A DNA stretch of 64,000 nucleotides, taken from the NCBI GenBank assembly GCA_022113835.1, contig JAILWY010000006.1, positions 11,627,501-11,691,500 on the forward strand. The letters run 5' to 3'. Within the stretch, counting starts at the first letter, position 1; each line of letters starts with the position of its first letter. Shown piece after piece: positions 12,530 through 24,159 of this stretch. Origin of the DNA: Atopsyche davidsoni (Eukaryota; Arthropoda; Insecta; Trichoptera; Hydrobiosidae). The position numbers were made by a program, and so were the translations under genes. Below the pieces are notes generated by a model. That model was not told the origin of the DNA. It saw only the letters and a list, made by a program, of their open reading frames with translations, and did not search any database.

Positions 12530-13601
12530 GGAGGCGCAGCGGGAGGGCGGAGCGCCCGGGACTCGAGGAAGCCGGCCGAGGGCGACGGGGTATTCAAAAA
12601 AGCCTCGGTACGATGTGCGGCTGTCGGTATCGTTTGAGAATAAACATTCGATATTTCAGTTGGAAATTGTATCCTCCGATTGATGTGTTTGTGAAAATAT
12701 CGCCCGACACCCGCGCACACTGCAATCGTATAATTTTGAAATTGATAAACAAAACACCGCGCGGCGACGGGAGTGGTGGGATTCAGTGAAATCAGTTCTG
12801 CCGGGATGAGAGCTCCCGACGTGTACTGCGTTTATCCATTCCGGGTTTATTATTTACCTACATAACAAACATTTTTTAAACAAACCAAACGCATGTCCCT
12901 AATTTGAATGCAGCGATTAAATTTGATATGCCCAATTTCCTTCATCGAAGCGACGCAATCGATTGACGAGTGTTTGCGAATTTGGTGGGCACGAGGCGGG
13001 CACGAGGCGGGCACGAGGCGGGCACGCGGCTGGCGCGCGAGGCCTGGCGCGGGTCGCGCTCGTTTCGTTTGCCGATTGATCCGAGATTCGCGGAGGACGA
13101 CCGACCGGGGCGGCGCGCCTCCTCGCTCGTCGCCTCCTTCCGGCTCAACTTCACGCGAACTTTTATAAATTGAGGAGCGGTTTCTCGCTCGACCGTTAAT
13201 CGTGAAAATATAGAAAAATTGCTCGCCCTCGAAGCGGTCGCCAAATTGCGTCGCAGCGAAGACATTCGAAGAAAATAAGCGAGCGCATGCAATGAATGAT
13301 TTGACCAATTTAAAACGAAAAAAATCTCAGAGCGGAGCGGCCCCCGGGGGCGAGGCGGGGGCGCGAGGCGGGGGCGCGAGGCGGGGGCGCGAGGCGGGGG
13401 CGCGGGGCAGTGGGGGGCGCGAGGCGGGGCAGCGGGGGTCGCTCGGCCCCCCGCGGCCGCTCGCCGTGCGCCCCGGCGATCGAAACGAACGTCCGTCCGA
13501 GGGCGTCGAATGGACGTCGTAGGAGTCCACGGTCGCCTGCGGAGCCCCGCCAGTCCGCGGGGAGAGGATAGCGAGGTACCTCGGGGGCGCGCTGCTGCGG
13601 C

Positions 13602-13652
13602 CGGCTCGGGCGGGCTCGGGCGGGCTCGGGCGGGCTCGGGCGGACTCGGGCG
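13602..13652. repeat. (CGGGCTCGGG)n tandem repeat
   Basis: Five near-identical 10-bp units in a CpG-rich island. Related G-rich units (GCGAGGCGGGG) lie at about 13345-13400. Confidence 0.85.
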
Positions 13653-14325
13653 GGGACTCGCGGCCGGTACCGGCGTGCTGCGTCGGCGGGGTCGGCGACG
13701 CGACTGGCCGGGCGGCGGGTGGGGCAGGCGGGGCGGGGCGGGGGCGCTATCGACCGGGAGCGGGCCGGGAGCCGGGAGCCGCGCGCCCCGCGCCCCGCGC
13801 CCCGCGCCTCGGGAAATGCGCAACGAAGCCTCCGCGGGGACGTCCCGGCTGCGCTCGTCTCCTGCACCCGGACTGACGGATGGCGAATGGTTCTGCAGCC
13901 GCGGCGTTATTCGAGTTCAGGCCGGCCGAGTCGCGCCACTCGGTCCGCCCGGTCAGCCCGGGACTAGCGACTTATCGTTTAATAATCATACTCAAAGCAA
14001 ATTAACTAAAAATTTTACTATATAGAAATACATAATAATTTTGGAAATTTAGTAGATGTGAACGTTTCGGACCATCGCGAATACGTTCAGTGTATGGGAA
14101 ATTCGATCGCAATGTGTAGTAAATGGAGTAAAACGCATTTTATACTCCAAGCACTAAATGTAAACGTGCATAATGAATCACGCATATCAATTACTTTATG
14201 AAAAAATATTACCACTAGTGCAGTGTATATCATTTTAGAGTATCTTATTATTTTTGTATAAATTTTACATCATTTAGGGCATGTTATTCTGCATTGTTAG
14301 TATGGATAGGATTTTATATATTTTA

Positions 14326-14397
<72 letters not shown>

Positions 14398-14403
<6 letters not shown>

Positions 14404-15327
14404 TTTTTTATAGAGGTATAGAACTTTGAAATGAAATAAAACAAAGATAATTTTTTTAAATTGACATGAAATTAACTTTATTCGAAAGATAATTTTTTGG
14501 CATTATAATTTAAATATGATTTCTGGCATATTACCGCCACGGCTGGCTCGGACGTAGTCTAGTCTGGAGGTCCAATTCTCGATGACTTTTTCCAACATTT
14601 GTGGCCGTATATCGGCAATAACGCGGCGAATGTTGTCCTCCAAGTGGTCAATCGTTTCGGGCTTATCGGCGTAGTCTAGCGACTTCACATATCCCCACAG
14701 AAAATAGTCTAGCGGCGTTAAATCGCACGATCTTGGAGGCCAATTAACGGGTCCGAAACGTGAAACTATGCGGTTACCAAACGTTTCCTTCAATAAAGCA
14801 ATTGTGGCGCGAGCTGTGTGACATGTTGCGCCGTCTTGTTGAAACCACAGCTCCTGCACATCATGGTTGTTCAATTGATGAACGAAAAAGTCAGTAATCA
14901 TGGCTCTATATCGGTCACCATTGACTGTAACGGCCTGACCAGCATCGTCTTTAAAGAAGTACGGACCAATGATTCCACCAGCCCATAAAGCACACCAAAC
15001 AGTCAGTTTTTCTGGATGTAACGGTGTCTCAACATACACTTGAGGATTATCATCACTCCAAATACGGCAGTTTTGTTTATTGACGTATCCATTCAACCAA
15101 AAGTGAGCTTCATCGCTAAACAAAATTCGCATATGAAAATCGGGATCAACGGCAATCTTGTTTTGGGCCCATTCACAAAATCTGCGCCTTGCTAGGTGAT
15201 CGTGTGGCTTCAATTCTTAAAATGCCAAACCAAACTAAACATAAATCCCTTAACAACTGACAAAATGGCCGCCAGTTAAAACAGTGTTGCCAACTTAAAG
15301 TTCTATACCTCTATAAAAAACACCCTG
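14398..15327 (-). mobile_element. mariner-family DNA transposon, DD41D type, internally deleted
   Basis: Terminal inverted repeats of about 29 bp: GGGTATTTTTTATAGAGGTA from 14399 on the left, and the reverse complement of the right end reads CAGGGTGTTTTTTATAGAGG up to 15327. The element sits inside a (TA)n tract, as expected for TA-targeting Tc1/mariner elements. At about 930 bp it is shorter than the usual 1.3 kb. The only coding remnant lacks the N-terminal DNA-binding part, so this copy is probably not self-mobilising. Confidence 0.92.
14503..15213 (-). pseudogene. mariner transposase C-terminal catalytic part, N-terminus lost
   Basis: An open frame of about 236 codons begins directly after a TAA stop and has no ATG at its start. 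It encodes the DDE/D nuclease of a mariner transposase. The acidic residues are seen in FSDEAHFWLNG, LWFQQDGATCH and LTPLDYFLWG. There are 41 residues between the second and third, the DD41D spacing described for rosa-type mariners. The family's paired-type helix-turn-helix N-terminus (about 110 residues) is missing, so the protein could not bind its ends. Confidence 0.9.
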
Positions 15328-15556
15328 TATATATATATATATATATATATACGTATATATGTAATATTTATAAAAGAAGTGTATAAGTCCCAGGGACCCT
15401 CTACACTCTTTCCCTTTAGAAAACCATGAACGATGGCTCAGTGAAATGGTCGCCAACCTCCTCTGAGAGGCACTTGATGAAGAAGTAATATTTATATATA
15501 TATATAAATAAGTGTATATAAATAAATGTATATATATACATTTATTTATATATAGA

Positions 15557-15706
15557 TAGCTTACATGGCCGGTGTACAAGGGTCAGTACACTGGCCATGT
15601 ACGCTTGGAGATGTAGATTCGAATCCTACACAAGTCACGATGATATTTTTCCGTGTTTCTTTAAATCATTTTCAATGTGTGAAAAAATATGGCTAATAAT
15701 ATTAGT
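15557..15706 (+). mobile_element. tRNA-derived SINE-like element, copy 1
   Basis: A degenerate tRNA-like head contains GATTCGAATCC at 15616-15626, a pol III B box, and an A-box-like TAGCTTACATGGCC at 15557-15570. About 80 bp of shared tail (CACGATGATATTTTTC, then TTTCTTTAAATCATTTTCAA) is repeated in the copy at 15976-16119. Confidence 0.7.
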
Positions 15707-15768
15707 AAGTAATATAAGCCTGTAAAGGTAATTAAAACGCACTTGATTGACGTTCAATCCACAAAATA

Positions 15769-15804
<36 letters not shown>

Positions 15805-15975
15805 GGTGCGCATCTCGGCTAAATTAATAGATTTTAAAAATAATATCCAAATGGGATTAAAATCGCTTCACTTATTATTTTGGTTTAATAGTCCAGTGCT
15901 TGCAAATCACTAAATATTGATTGGCCTGGGCACATTGGTTTGTGTGTAGATTATGATTGTTAAATTTCTCGATTA

Positions 15976-16119
15976 ACAGAAGTGACTCGTTAGTACACGG
16001 GTCAGTAAATAACCATGTAAGAGATGTAGGTTCAAATCCTACACAAGTCACGATGATATTTTTCTGAGTTTCTTTAAATCATTTTCAATATGTGAAAAAA
16101 TATGCCTAATCATATTAGT
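15976..16119 (+). mobile_element. tRNA-derived SINE-like element, copy 2
   Basis: It has a perfect B box, GGTTCAAATCC at 16029-16039, followed by the same tail as the copy at 15557-15706 with only a few changes. The two copies lie about 270 bp apart in the same orientation. Confidence 0.7.
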
Positions 16120-17526
16120 TGTTTAGTTTTGTTGCATTTGATAGACATGTCTATGATATTTGTCAGTCATCATTATAAAATTACTGTCTTTACAAATACA
16201 TTCGTATTTTCGAAGACTGCTGAAGTAAAGCTTGTTTATTTAAAGAAACAAGTAAAACAAATAAGTATCTAACAAGATAACATTTATTGTGTGGTCAAGT
16301 ATAACAAATAGTGTGATTACTAACAATGAGCTGAACTCAGCCTATCTGTTAAACAATATTCTATAGTGTTTAGTACAAGTGCGTATAACAAACTGATGTT
16401 TTATAAATACAATAGTCGATGTTTCTTGTTGAGGTAGCATTGCATGGTATTGTTTTTGTTTTACCTTTTATCAAATACAGATGTGACACCCTGCAAACAT
16501 ATTTTGTGATGTGACACTGTAAATATATTTTGCCAAAAGATTCAAAACTAGATATGTTCACTTGTGCAAAATTAAATCATTATAGTAGCTACACTAAATT
16601 TCAATGAACATGAGTTCTATCACTTCTGGAAATAAATAAGTACAAGTATGCAATTTAAAAATAAGAGGTTAATATTTCTGTAAATCTTCAATAATTTTTT
16701 TACATGGTTTGTTTTTCAAGCCTCTATGTTGTCTCAGGACAACCTTGTGAACACAGATATAGGAATTTGCAGTAATTCAGCATCACAAGAGAGAAAAAAC
16801 AGTATATGTTGAAATTTTGATATGATATAAAAACTAAAATCAAATAAAACTTCAAGCCAAAATAAATATTCTTTCATTAAATTTACTTATTTGAAATGAA
16901 AACCGGTTTATTATTTTATTCCAGTTATCTTTCATTAACAAATGTAAGTACTCTTAAAGCCTGCAGTTTGTCTTAAGTCACATTGGGTAAGTACTTCTGC
17001 ATACAATGACTATTGTTCTTATATTAAACCCTAGCCTTATTTAATCAAATCTAATAAAACTATACAAGAATAATATTTTCCTTTCCTAAAGTTTAACTCT
17101 TAGTACTATTTTACAATCTACACAGGCTGCCATGTTAGCTCCTGTCAGGGCAGTAAAGATAGCGGATATGGTTTAAGGCACGAGCACAGAATAACAATTT
17201 ATTCTTGAAAATTCACCCTGACATGGTGATTGTCATACTACTAGCATCTTAAATATCTTCATTAGTATGTAAATATTTATCCACTCTAGAACTTTGTAAA
17301 TAGGATAATACCCGCTGTTCAAGGAACAATATAATTCATCACGTATAATCATTTAATTAAAAAAATTCTCTCAAAACTATAGCTATAAGGCATAACGGTA
17401 CGTTCTATGGCATTAATAATTGGTATTACACATCTTATTGAAAATCTGTTGGAAAAAGACGGCCCCACAGCTGCATGGCCATACAGTTTCACGGCTACAC
17501 AGCCAGATGGCTACTCGGCACCACGG
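16120..17526. other. AT-rich region downstream of Naam
   Basis: No coding sequence was recognised. The reverse strand has an AATAAA at 17198-17203, about 325 bp past the Naam stop, a possible polyadenylation signal. Confidence 0.5.
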
Positions 17527-20500
17527 CTACACGGCCATCACAGCCGACTTGAGCTCCATGGCTAGCTTGTAACCCAACTCTGGGCGCCGATCCCGCCCCT
17601 CTACCATGCCTAGAACCTGCCAACAAACCGCGCACTAGATGTATTAGCTGAATAACATCATTATTCCAAAAAAAATTATGGAATCTATAAGCTTCTATTT
17701 CCAACAAACAATTACACTTGAAACAAAAATATCTGCCGATTCAAACTTGGGTGTTTCTCAAAAATTCAAAAATGTGTATTGCCCTTTCCAAGAGAATCAA
17801 GTTATGAAGTATAAGTCTGAACATACAGTATAATTTAATGATTATTTTTAGTTACAAATTTTTACATGCAAAGTTCTTTTTTATCTGTCCATGGCGGATT
17901 TTAATATTTTTTCATCATTTTTTTTTGCCGGTATCAGATTATAATATAACAAAAAATATATATAAAAATCTTATTTTTGTCCAAATATGGATATGGGATG
18001 TTAACAAATTGCGAAAAATGCATTTGCATTTTTAATTTCAATAATTTATCAAAAGGATTGCTTTATTGATTTTTCACAACTGAAATTGGTTACTTATAGT
18101 AACATATCCGACTAGATGTAAAAATGCATGTCAACATTCCATTTTGTCATTTAGGTACCATTCAAAGTCAATTTACTTAAAAATTATAATTCGGAGACGT
18201 AATAAATGGTAAAGCAGCAATCCTCACATCAGCGGAAGTGACAATGACTCCATTGTTGCTGATCACAGTGTTCTTAGTCTTCTCAATATCAGGGAGGTCT
18301 ACGCCGCGACTACAATCATCTATAAGTATAGTTCGGTAACCAATAGCCAGCGCATCCACTGCCGTGGCTCCTGCAATACAAAATTACATCAGCGTAATAA
18401 TTGATATAATACTAAGTATTAACCTGGGCAAATACTTATCCTACTTTTTGACTGCCACGGCAATTTTCAGAAATCTTGCCAAACCTTTACAAAAATGGCA
18501 AGTAAACAAAGGCGAGATAACTCGTAGTTGGCGTCCTAGAAGAGAACGCAATCTACGAGTTATCTCGTAGTTGGCAGTCAACGTGTTAATATCTAACAAA
18601 CATTCTTGAAAACGATAGTGTCTATAAGAGAACTGAAACCAAGTGTTCAGGAGAAGGTGTAGTAAACCTAGACATTATCTACACACACCACAGCATTAGG
18701 TGATCTGAACTGAACCAATAACTTAAAAAGAATACATTACCTACGCAGACATCGTAGGCCAGCCCACAAATGTAGATATCAGTAGCATTCTTCTGCCGCA
18801 GCTGAGAAGACAGTGTGGTGTCAGTGAGTTTCTTATTGTCCCAGAACACTGAATACGAGTCTACTTCAGAGTTGGTGCCTTTGTATACCTTTATTGCTCC
18901 ATCCACTATCTGTATGTAAAGTATAAATAAATATTGTACCAAAATCTTCATTAAAAATATTGATTATTATAATTTATAAACATTTAATAAATTTTGAACT
19001 CAAGCAATAGTATGTTGAATTTATGAAAATATTTTACTTTTAAATCCTTATGTAGCTCGGATCCCCAAGAATCCTGTACACAATGTCGTGGCCACAGACG
19101 TTGCTTCATGAGCGGTGGACCAGCAAATGTCACAGTGTCGTAAACCTGCGCCTTGTCTGCTGATACCTGTCAAATGAGAGAACTCCCATCAATACCTATC
19201 ATATCATCCATCTTCTGCTTTAGTGTGCAATTAACAAACTGCGATCTAATAGGGATATATAAATTCAAAAGTGAGATAGGATGATCTTGCTCAAAAAAAA
19301 TTGGAAACATACCGGACTAGAGTGGTGTAGCTCACGCTGTGGAAGGTTGTCAATAAAGGACACGTGGTCTGAGGGGTGCCAGTCTAAAGAATACACCACT
19401 GCATCAAAAGATATAGTATCCAGTAGGCGGTTGATGGGCTCAATCACCTAAAAATCATCCTTCTCAATCAATAAAATTGAATTCAAACATTTTAAAATTA
19501 ATTTTTGTTTGGGAATAGTTGTTAATTTGAAAACAATAGGTTTTTTTAAAATTAGAAATCACAGTTATTAAAAACAAGTTGTTAATTTTAATTCCAAGCC
19601 TCAGCTTCTGTGGGCAGCAGGCATCAGTAGTGATGTAATAATTAGTTTTTTCTAATCACAACTTTATTTTTATATTTTTGCTACACATAATAGAGGCAAT
19701 ACATAAATAAACAACATAGCCACTTTTAATGTCAAATTGATAAACAATTTATATTTAAGCTTACAAAACTATAAAAAATCTCAAAACAAAGGCTAGAATT
19801 GTCATAAATCTTTAATTCTATACAATAAACACTAAGCTCATGAGTGTACATTGGTATAGTGATTGATAAATACCTACACTCCAAAATAGGAATCCCTCTA
19901 ATAGAGCACCCTGACCTCTGACATTAAAGCCAACCCCAGCTCCGCACATAAACCCCAAATAAAAGTTTAGCTTGATGGGAAATCCTACACTAATGGGGCA
20001 AGTTCCTCCAATGCTGAGCGCTTCGATGAAGACCGCAGAGTGTTGCATGTTCACTCCAATGTCAGCCTGTCCCAGGCACCTCTCCCCCCCCCCCCACTTA
20101 ATTAGCAGGGGGACTGCAATACATCCCCCCCATATCAACTCCGACCAAACTATTACAAACAATCTGACTAACAAAATAGGCCTACCATCCTTCAGATAAT
20201 ATTTTGGCTTGTTGGCAAGATTTGAGTGAGAATTTTCCAGTTTAATTCATATTGTAATCAGTAGCGGCAGCAGTTCATATGAGCAACAAAGCAATGCATT
20301 CCCTAAAATATCTTTGAAAATACATTTCTGGTGTTCATACAGTTTTGACCATAAATTTTAAACATTAAAGGCATAATATGACATTTATTATCTGTTATTG
20401 AAATCCTCTGTGGAGTGTGTGCGATTCACTCAATCAGTATATATTCAATAATTTATACATTTTTAGGCTGTGAATGTTAAAAAAACACAAAGAGTATTAA

Positions 20501-22456
20501 TTATTTTCATTTCAATAATATATTTATTGTTGTAAATGAATAAGGCGTTTACTTTGTGAAGATCCATTGTAATGATGAATGAAACGTATTTTGTTACGTT
20601 TCATTCATCATATATCTATTGATTTTCTTCATGTATGGACTGCATGCCAGTGGTCATTGGCCCTGATAGGTAATTTCCAACTATTGGAACATTTTATAAA
20701 TTAAATAAATATTTAACCGGGCAATGAAAATTTTCACAGTAGTGTTTGCTTAATGACAGGTTCAACTATAAAAGTGTGAGATGGCAAGATAATACGAAGG
20801 AGGTGGATGATGATATTGTGTGACGAGTCATGAATGCCAGGTTCATTTACCTCAAGCCCGTTCTGTTGTGCTGCGCAGTTGCTGATGTTCAAGGTTCCGG
20901 ATATAAAGTCGTTTTGGACATCCACAATTAGAAACACATTGACAGGTCTAACAATCTAAAAATTCCAAATCATTTATTTAAAAAAGACAAACAGATTGCC
21001 CGCGCACGAGGATGAATGAAAGCATTTAAAATCAAAAAATAATATTTTACTTATGTAAATCAACATAATTATGGTAAAAAAAAAAATACTCATAACTGAT
21101 TTTAAGTGATAAACATATAAATTAGAAATGATAGTACTCTAAGCATTCTTCTCTGTAGAGGAACGATCTCACAAAGCAGTGTAAATAAGGCAAAGAATGG
21201 AGTTGTTGGTAGCCGGCGCACCGCTGTGCGAGAAGTTCAACTCGGTGGCATTTCATTTTGATATTTTTAAATAAACATTATTTGTGTGAAACGCATAAAC
21301 TTAGTTTGAAAATGCCAACGAGACAGGTCGACAAAACCGGTCACAAATAAAAACATAAATGTTAAAAAATTACAAAAAGAATTTTTATTTAAAAATATCA
21401 TTTTGTTCTTTTACATTAATTTTGGTAATTGTTGGGAAGTGTCTAGACCGCTGTCTTGTAGATGTTTATTCCTGCGTAATGTGATAGCCGAGGAATAAAA
21501 ATCTACAAAAACGTACACCTGTTGTAAAACTTTACCCACATTCAATCTTAAACCTATAAAAATGTTTTACAGAGTGAACCACTCGTCGACCTTAGGCTCC
21601 CTGATGAAAATGTATTGAACATTCCTTAAACTTTGGCAAAACCTGATATTTAGTAATGTAATGCGCTTACGACTTTAATCCAGTGATTCCAACAAAATAC
21701 AAACTCATCACGATCGATGAAGCCATCATTATTTTTGTCAAAGACAGCGAATATATGGCGAGATTTTTCTTCGTCGAGTGGATAAATATGTCCCTTATCA
21801 TTTCTGAAGAGTGCTCGGCAAATCAATCGGAACTCGTCAGGGCTCAAGCGACCGTCTCTGCAACACAAGCACATGCACGCGCACTCAGCACCGTCGATAT
21901 CTCACTAAAATTCTAACATACAGTGGACTTCACTTGCTCTTTCATGTTCATTTCATAAATAATATCATAAATTTATTTTTACAATTATTTACTTTTATTT
22001 AATAAACATTTTTATCCTAAATATGTATTATTTTTAAGAATAAAGAGCCAATTTCTGCTATATAATCAAATATATAACTGAAATAAAAATAAATAGATTC
22101 TGTTCACACTGATTGCAGACACGGTTGTATTTACCAACGTGCACATCGGGCATGAGGATTTACACGTGTTATTCAAAATTCAACGCTTTGCCGCCCGACG
22201 AGGAGCAGCCCGGGACGGGGAACTCCGGCCTACTGGAAATAAATGTCAAGTTCCGTCGAATGCACGCGCACCTTGATAAATCGTTAATATTGAAGGTTAC
22301 ATGCGAAACGAATCACGGTAATACAATTTGCAACGCAAACCTCCAAACTGTGGGTTGACACGGTTGAAAAGTTACTCACCCGTCCTTATCGAATGTGGAA
22401 AAGCACGCGTCCATATCTCCCCACGGAATGCGTCCCACTGCCTCGCCGCGCTCCAT
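17527..22456 (-). CDS. Naam: Nicotinamidase with N-terminal EF-hand pair (Naam)
   Basis: Hydrolyses nicotinamide to nicotinate in the NAD salvage pathway. Coding exons are 22456-22380, 21857-21671, 20955-20851, 19447-19313, 19166-19038, 18909-18741, 18370-18228 and 17616-17527. All are GT-AG and in phase, giving 344 aa. Residues 23-34 form a perfect EF-hand loop (FDKDGDGRLSPDEF, built across the first junction), and a second loop reads FDKNNDGFIDRDEF. The isochorismatase-fold hydrolase follows: catalytic Asp about 100 in VDVQNDF, metal ligands in DWHPSDH (about 145-151), His about 196 in WPRHC, Lys about 221 in VYKGT and nucleophile Cys about 266 in YDVCVG. The C-terminus is GRDRRPELGYKLAMELKSA. 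The start is the first ATG after an in-frame TAG; a second Met lies 14 codons on. The EF-hand fusion is the arrangement known for the fly enzyme. Confidence 0.95.
18177..18227 (-). other. Naam: Read-through extension of Naam exon 7 (possible alternative 3' end)
   Basis: If the GTGAGG donor at 18227 is not used, the frame continues 16 codons (VRIAALPFITSPNYNF) to a TAA at 18177. This would replace the GRDRRPELGYK tail. It is more likely intronic, because the downstream exon is in phase and family-like. Confidence 0.4.
18419..18589. mobile_element. Possible TTAA-flanked MITE in a Naam intron
   Basis: Bounded by TTAA at 18419-18422 and 18586-18589. Inner sequences TTGACTGCCA face each other near the two ends. 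It contains a hairpin made of CGAGATAACTCGTAG at about 18513 and CTACGAGTTATCTCG at about 18554. The outermost termini do not match well, so the piggyBac-type assignment is tentative. Confidence 0.4.
20574..20609. repeat. Near-perfect palindrome in a Naam intron
   Basis: GATGAATGAAACGTA and TACGTTTCATTCATC are exact inverted arms around a TTTTGT loop. It may be a MITE relic; no function is visible. Confidence 0.8.
21302..21370 (+). repeat. Dispersed repeat family with AACCGGT core, copy 3
   Basis: TTTGAAAATGCCAACGAGAC is followed by GACAAAACCGGTCACAAATA and then AACATAAATGTTAAAAAAT. It matches the copies at 11154, 31235 and (inverted) 9860. Confidence 0.7.
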
Positions 22457-23269
22457 CGCTCTGGTGGCTTGAACCAAATGGCACGGCTCCGGCTCGGAAG
22501 TCGCTCTTGCGGTACTTCCCTACTTATGTGCTGTTCCACGCCGCCCGCCCTCGCTCACTGTTTAGTTTACCTTCTCACTGTGCATCCTTCTCTTTCTGAC
22601 GCAGTGTTGCAACACGAGTCGGTCAAATTATCTATTGAAAAGTAGTATTTTTCATAAACGTGAATCGACTACTGCTTCTTGAAATAAAATCGTCCACACG
22701 ATGCAATGACGACACTCGATTCGCTTCGATCTGATCGGTCAGATTTTAGCGCACCAAAAACTCTAACCTATCGGACATCGTTTCGAGGGAATTATCGTAG
22801 AAAAATAATTTACACAGTATTTTAACTGCTTTAAATTAAAGAAAAGAAAACTCACAACCAGAAAATTTAAAAAGAAAAACTCCATCGGATTTTTTTTTTT
22901 TTTTTTTTAAACTTACGCTTATACGGAGGGTGGGAATAAAGTTGTAATTTAATCAATATCAGCCACCCAACTAGTTTTGAGTGTTTTTCAGTGCTTTGCC
23001 GAAAATCTATAAATTTACCGAAAGTGACAAATGGCAACGCTTTTAATATCCGTCGGCTGGCGAGGTCGCGATTGTGCTCTGCCCCCCCCCCCCTCAACCC
23101 TTGAGGCGCAGGGTCGGCCTACTCTGAACTTTTTCTAAGTTTGTTGTCACAACGGGTGTGTTAATTCGTTACAAAAATTAAATTGACCGTCGATATGCTT
23201 AATTCTTAGAAACAAAATTGATATTATTTTACCAAAGCATTATCAAGAGATATTGTAATTTAAAATATC
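22457..23269. other. Upstream region of Naam, no further gene seen
   Basis: It probably includes the Naam 5' UTR and promoter. The first 150 bp are moderately GC-rich and carry an in-frame stop that bounds the Naam start. A poly-A/T run lies near 22893-22908 and a C-run near 23082. Confidence 0.5.
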
Positions 23270-23934
23270 TTAACACATTGTGATCGGGAGACGCATAAAT
23301 GCGTTCCTCGCTGCCTGGCGGTAGGGGCCGGGAGACGCATTTATGCGTTCTGTGCGAACTGTAACAATAATATTTTTTGTTTTTGTTTTTGAAAGTGGTT
23401 TTAATTTTTGGAAGTGGGAGTGAACTGATAAAGATGATTTTATTATAATAACCCAGTGAACATGGAACACCTTTCACGTCGCTGTCGTGTGTGCGCTAAA
23501 CACAAAATACGCAGTGAAACACGTTACATATGTATGTTTTGCAATCTACCTCTTCACAAAGGAAAGTGTTTTAAGCGCTATCATACGTTGACGCATTATT
23601 AGGTTGTTTTGTTTCTGATTAGATCTAATAAAAATTTTCAAAAAGTATTGTGATTTTTATAACAATGTAATTTTGATCGTAAAAGTGTGTTTTTCGCTTT
23701 CCATTTCATTTATTGTATAGTAATTTTGTGTACAAAACATGTATGTATAATAAATAAATAAAGCAATTATTTTAGATTAAGACACTAAAAGTTTTTTTGA
23801 AAAATACCCAATAGTTCGAAAGATATGGCTATTTTACAGAAACTGTAATTTGAGACGTATATATCAAAAAAACCCCCGACCTCAGCCCCTAGGTGACAAA
23901 AAAATCACCCGATCACAATGTACATATAATTTAA
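23270..23934 (+). mobile_element. piggyBac-family remnant with transposase C-terminus
   Basis: TTAA bounds both sides (23270-23273 and 23931-23934). The left end reads TTAACACATTGTGATCGGGA. Close to the right end the inverse, TCACCCGATCACAATGT, is present, giving about 17 bp of matching inverted repeat with a 10-bp offset. Subterminal palindromes ACGCATAAATGCGT and ACGCATTTATGCGT flank the left part. Only the last exon-equivalent of the transposase remains. Confidence 0.75.
23461..23602 (+). pseudogene. piggyBac transposase C-terminal zinc-binding domain fragment
   Basis: About 46 codons ending in TAG encode RRCRVCAKHKIRSETRY and then ICMFCNLPLHKGKCFKRYHT. This is the CxxC...CxxC...H...C...H cysteine-rich domain that closes piggyBac transposases and binds their subterminal repeats. 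The catalytic domain is absent, so this is a relic. Confidence 0.85.
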
Positions 23935-24042
23935 TCACCGGAAGCTCTCAGACGATTCACTTCACATGGCACTACCGGCGGCCCCTGGAGCGCCGGCGAT
24001 GGCTCGGCCGCGAGCTCTGAGCCCTCGCGGCCTAGCGCCCTC

Positions 24043-24158
24043 GCGCCCTCGAGCCCTCGCGCCCTCGCGCCCTCGCGCCCTCGCGCCCTCGCGCCCTCGC
24101 GCCCTCGCGCCCTCGCGCCCTCGCGCCCTCGCGCCCTCGCGCCCTCGCGCCCTCGCGC
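24043..24158. repeat. (CGCCCTCG)n minisatellite
   Basis: About 14 copies of an 8-bp unit, open in all frames. It lies in a CpG island at about 23.97-24.8 kb with no supported gene. Confidence 0.95.
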
Positions 24159-24159
24159 C

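Larger units (their letters stand above)
9527..14397. other. GC-rich region upstream of GluCl, no supported gene
   Basis: About 4.9 kb alternating between AT-rich stretches and CpG-rich islands with minisatellites. Long open frames occur on both strands at once because the repeats lack stop codons. The promoter and 5' UTR exon(s) of GluCl may lie here, but no TATA box or donor could be tied to a transcript. Confidence 0.6.

Noticed and set aside
12942..13867. 293- and 185-codon minus-strand frames
   Set aside because: CpG-rich, repeat-containing DNA with overlapping open frames on both strands; no recognisable protein.
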